50,729 nt of DNA from a bacterium (GTDB taxonomy: Bacteria > Lernaellota > Lernaellaia > JACKCT01), in NCBI GenBank assembly GCA_019912885.1, contig JAIOHV010000087.1, positions 1 to 50,729 on the forward strand. Direction: 5' to 3'. The notes under the pieces were generated by a model. It was given only the letters and a program-made list of their open reading frames with translations. It searched no databases and was not told the DNA's origin. Of this stretch, positions 48,340 to 50,729 are shown in pieces. The position numbers and the translations under genes were made by a program. Position 1 is the first letter of the stretch; the number at the start of each line of letters is the position of its first letter.

Positions 48340-50729
48340 TGACGCTCTCTTCGGGCTTTGCCCCCCACGCGCCAAAAGCGCGGGCTCGCCGCGCGGGTTT
48401 CTCGCTCATTGAGCTGCTCGTCGGCGTTGTTCTCGCGTTCGTGCTGCTGGCCGCGATTCTTTCGCTGTTCAACGCCTACAACACGTCCGTTCTCCGCGAG
48501 GAACAACGCGTCGAGGTGCAGCAGGCCGGCCGAAACTCGATCCGGCTCATCCGCGACGATCTCGAACTTGTCGGCGCCGACGTCGTGCGCGAGCGCGGGC
48601 AGGCCGCCATGGTCTTTGCCGCGCCGTGGGAAGTCGTGTTCAACGCGAACATCGACGACACTTACGGAGAACTGGCCGACGGCGTGACGATGCCGCACGG
48701 CGGCGCGGACTCTCCCTACACCGGTTCCGCGTACGAATCCGACGCCGAGACGATCCGCTACTGGACAGGCCAGCCGGACGCGACCACGCGCGATTTTTCG
48801 GTGCATTCCAGCGACCGCGTCATTTACAAGAAGGTCAACGATCACGATAAGGCGGTGCTCGGCTACGGCGTCCGCTACGACGACGGCACGATCCCCTACC
48901 GCGACGGCTCGCACGTCGCGCCGCTGTTCAGCTTCTGGGGCGATTTCGACTTCGACGAGTCCACGCCGCCGACCCTCTGGGGCGATACCAGCGGCGACGG
49001 CGCCCTGAGCAATGCCGAGCGCGAAGCGCTTTTCAAGGGCGAATTCAGTTGGAGTTATCAGGGGCCGACCGGCACGATCAATGTCGGCAATACCCCCGGC
49101 GGCGCCGTTTATCTCAATCGCGTCGGCGGGCAGCCGAGCAATCGCGAAAACGACGACAACGGCAACGGCCAGCTCGACGCCTCGGAAGACCTGAACCGCA
49201 ACGGGCGTTTCGACACGAATCTGCTCGATTCCGCGATCACGCGCGTCGATCTCAACGTCACCGTCATCTCGCAGTTCGGCGAGCCGCTCGTCACGCTCGA
49301 CCGCGGCGAGCAATTCCGCGAATACGCGGTCTCCACCACGGTCGCGCCGCGTAACCTCGGCGCGCCGCCTTCCAAGGACTGCGGCGGTGCGCCGGGCCCG
49401 CCGACCAACGCGGCAGCCGCCATTCAGGATTGCGGCTACGGCATCTCCGTTTCGTGGAACCGTTCCGCCGACGACGGCCTGAACGACAACGACGTCATGT
49501 GGTACGAGGTCTTCCGGAAGATCGAAAGCAGCACCAGCCCGCACGAGTGGGTTTTTCACGCGTTCGTGCCGGCCACGAATTCCGCGTCCTACACCTATCT
49601 GGACGCCAACGTTTACAAGGAGCCGATCTACGGCGACGTGGATCCCGACCCGCTCGTGGAGCGGATCGAACTCATCGGATACGATTTTCCCGATCACCAG
49701 TATCGAATCCAGGCCGTCGACTGCGGCGATTCGCACTCTGGCCCGTCCGATTCGAACACGGTCTCTCCGACGACCACGTTCCCGACCAATCCGCCCGAAA
49801 TCGCGCTGTGGGACACGCCCTGCTTTATCCCTTCCTCGCCGGCGAGCATGACCGAAGGCTCGATCACCGTCATGTGGACGGCCTCCACCGACGCCCAGGT
49901 GGACGAATACTGGATCTATCGCTCCGATCCCAATATCACGACCGAGGTTAATGGATACGAAATCGCGCGCGTCGATATCGCCGACGTGAACTCGGCCTGC
50001 GCCACCGCGGCCGGATCGCTCATCCAGGCGGAAAAGCAGTGCGTCAACGAGGACTTCTATCGCTGGGGCACGACCTACGTCTGGCGCGACCAGCCCGGCT
50101 CGCCCGGCCGCAACGCCGTCGCGCCGCCGATCAACGGGCGCTCGTTCGGCCTGTCCGACGGCGGCTACGGCGCCGGCGGAAGCCCGAGCGGCAGCGGCTT
50201 CGACGAAGAAGACATGGCCAAATACACCTACGAGGTGAAGTCCTATCGCTCGAACGACGAGTGCCTCTCCACCGGCCTGCGCTACGTCTCCGCCTGCGAC
50301 AACTACAACGAGGCGCAGTCGTACAACTGCTACGACGATACGGCCCTGCCGCCGGGGCGCTTCTCCCCGCCGTGGAACGTGCTTGTCTACGACACCTCCG
50401 TTTACGATTCGGACGGCACCGTCGATCCGGCGATGACCGTTTATTGGGACGCGTCGCCAAGCCAGTTCTGCGAATCGAGCGGCTCGCCGAACAACGACAT
50501 CCCCGACCTGTCGCGGTATTACGTCTATCGGTCCAAGCAGCCGATGACCTACGACGGCTTCACCGGCCGCCTGCAGCGCGTCATCCTTCGCGAGGACTCG
50601 ACCGCCCCGTTCGATCCGACCGGCGAGGTCAATGTCTTTGACGCGACGCAGAAGATCATCGTCTTCAAGGGCGTGCCGCGCGCGGACGCCACCTTTGTGT
50701 ATTCGTACGAAGACACGCCGGACATCATC
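48339..50729 (+). CDS. PilW-like minor prepilin with FnIII-like repeats (runs off window)
   Basis: The ATG at 48339 overlaps the PilX-like stop, and the frame is open to the last base (797 codons, no stop). The leader ARARRAG is followed by FSLIELLVGVVLAFVLLAAI, with Glu at +5, as in PilW/PilJ-type pilins. The first 300 residues include RNSIRLIRDDLELVGAD and RENDDNGNGQLDASEDLNRNG (EF-hand-like Asp/Asn). From about residue 365 come beta-sandwich, fibronectin-type-III-like segments (SVSWNRSADDG, WYEVFRKIE, YRIQAVDCGDS, ITVMWTASTD). The size and repeats suggest a pilus-tip adhesin; calcium binding is inference. Confidence 0.82.
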   Translation, partial: MTLSSGFAPHAPKARARRAGFSLIELLVGVVLAFVLLAAILSLFNAYNTSVLREEQRVEVQQAGRNSIRLIRDDLELVGADVVRERGQAAMVFAAPWEVVFNANIDDTYGELADGVTMPHGGADSPYTGSAYESDAETIRYWTGQPDATTRDFSVHSSDRVIYKKVNDHDKAVLGYGVRYDDGTIPYRDGSHVAPLFSFWGDFDFDESTPPTLWGDTSGDGALSNAEREALFKGEFSWSYQGPTGTINVGNTPGGAVYLNRVGGQPSNRENDDNGNGQLDASEDLNRNGRFDTNLLDSAITRVDLNVTVISQFGEPLVTLDRGEQFREYAVSTTVAPRNLGAPPSKDCGGAPGPPTNAAAAIQDCGYGISVSWNRSADDGLNDNDVMWYEVFRKIESSTSPHEWVFHAFVPATNSASYTYLDANVYKEPIYGDVDPDPLVERIELIGYDFPDHQYRIQAVDCGDSHSGPSDSNTVSPTTTFPTNPPEIALWDTPCFIPSSPASMTEGSITVMWTASTDAQVDEYWIYRSDPNITTEVNGYEIARVDIADVNSACATAAGSLIQAEKQCVNEDFYRWGTTYVWRDQPGSPGRNAVAPPINGRSFGLSDGGYGAGGSPSGSGFDEEDMAKYTYEVKSYRSNDECLSTGLRYVSACDNYNEAQSYNCYDDTALPPGRFSPPWNVLVYDTSVYDSDGTVDPAMTVYWDASPSQFCESSGSPNNDIPDLSRYYVYRSKQPMTYDGFTGRLQRVILREDSTAPFDPTGEVNVFDATQKIIVFKGVPRADATFVYSYEDTPDII

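Overview
The window reads as a chromosomal segment of a GC-rich, Gram-negative-type bacterium. It carries lipoproteins with classical lipoboxes, type IV prepilins, and ordinary housekeeping genes (coaD, rsmD, greA, nadA, purD, purE, aspA, acnA, an RpoH-like sigma factor). Coding is dense, GTG starts are common, and 1-11 nt overlaps are frequent. The unusual abundance of secreted proteins with aspartate-rich stretches suggests a deltaproteobacterial-like or candidate-phylum lineage (Myxococcota- or Lernaellota-like). That placement is inference only; nothing seen is a taxonomic marker. No rRNA, tRNA or CRISPR array was recognised.

Layout. 1-2385: rsmD, coaD, an aminotransferase and the start of a membrane protein, all on the minus strand. 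2446-9032: minus-strand secreted proteins (lipoproteins, a putative glycoside hydrolase and an M64-like peptidase sharing a poly-Asp plus Cys tail) with greA among them. 9472-12660: two tandem paralogous poly-Asp lipoproteins, then nadA. 12767-15547: a DUF362 protein divergent from an RpoH-like sigma factor. 15751-20038: purD, purE, a TsaC/TrmN6-type fusion and an alpha/beta hydrolase. 20525-22362: a small protein and an FAD-linked oxidase. 22363-25290: an AT-rich island with two overlapping membrane-protein genes, followed by a second copy of the last 270 nt of the oxidase gene. 25849-27174: a PIN-PhoH protein. 27650-35716: poly-Asp lipoproteins interleaved with membrane transporters and an esterase. 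35720-40184: polytopic membrane proteins, including two likely GT-C or DUF2723 glycosyltransferase-like proteins. 40246-44462: aspA and acnA. 44780 to the end: a type IV pilus minor-pilin operon (GspH/FimT, PilV, PilX, PilW types). Its last gene runs off the window.

The most distinctive features are these. (1) The AT-rich two-gene membrane module is bounded by a duplicated gene end, which looks like acquired DNA carrying an undescribed system. (2) Nine secreted proteins carry Asp-rich linkers. In seven the run lies at or after the lipobox Cys; in two it precedes a C-terminal CGC tail that could be a sorting signal. (3) A single-protein fusion joins two tRNA-A37-modification enzymes. (4) Intergenic DNA is filled with several families of degenerate short repeats, some of which supply stop codons or C-terminal residues to genes.
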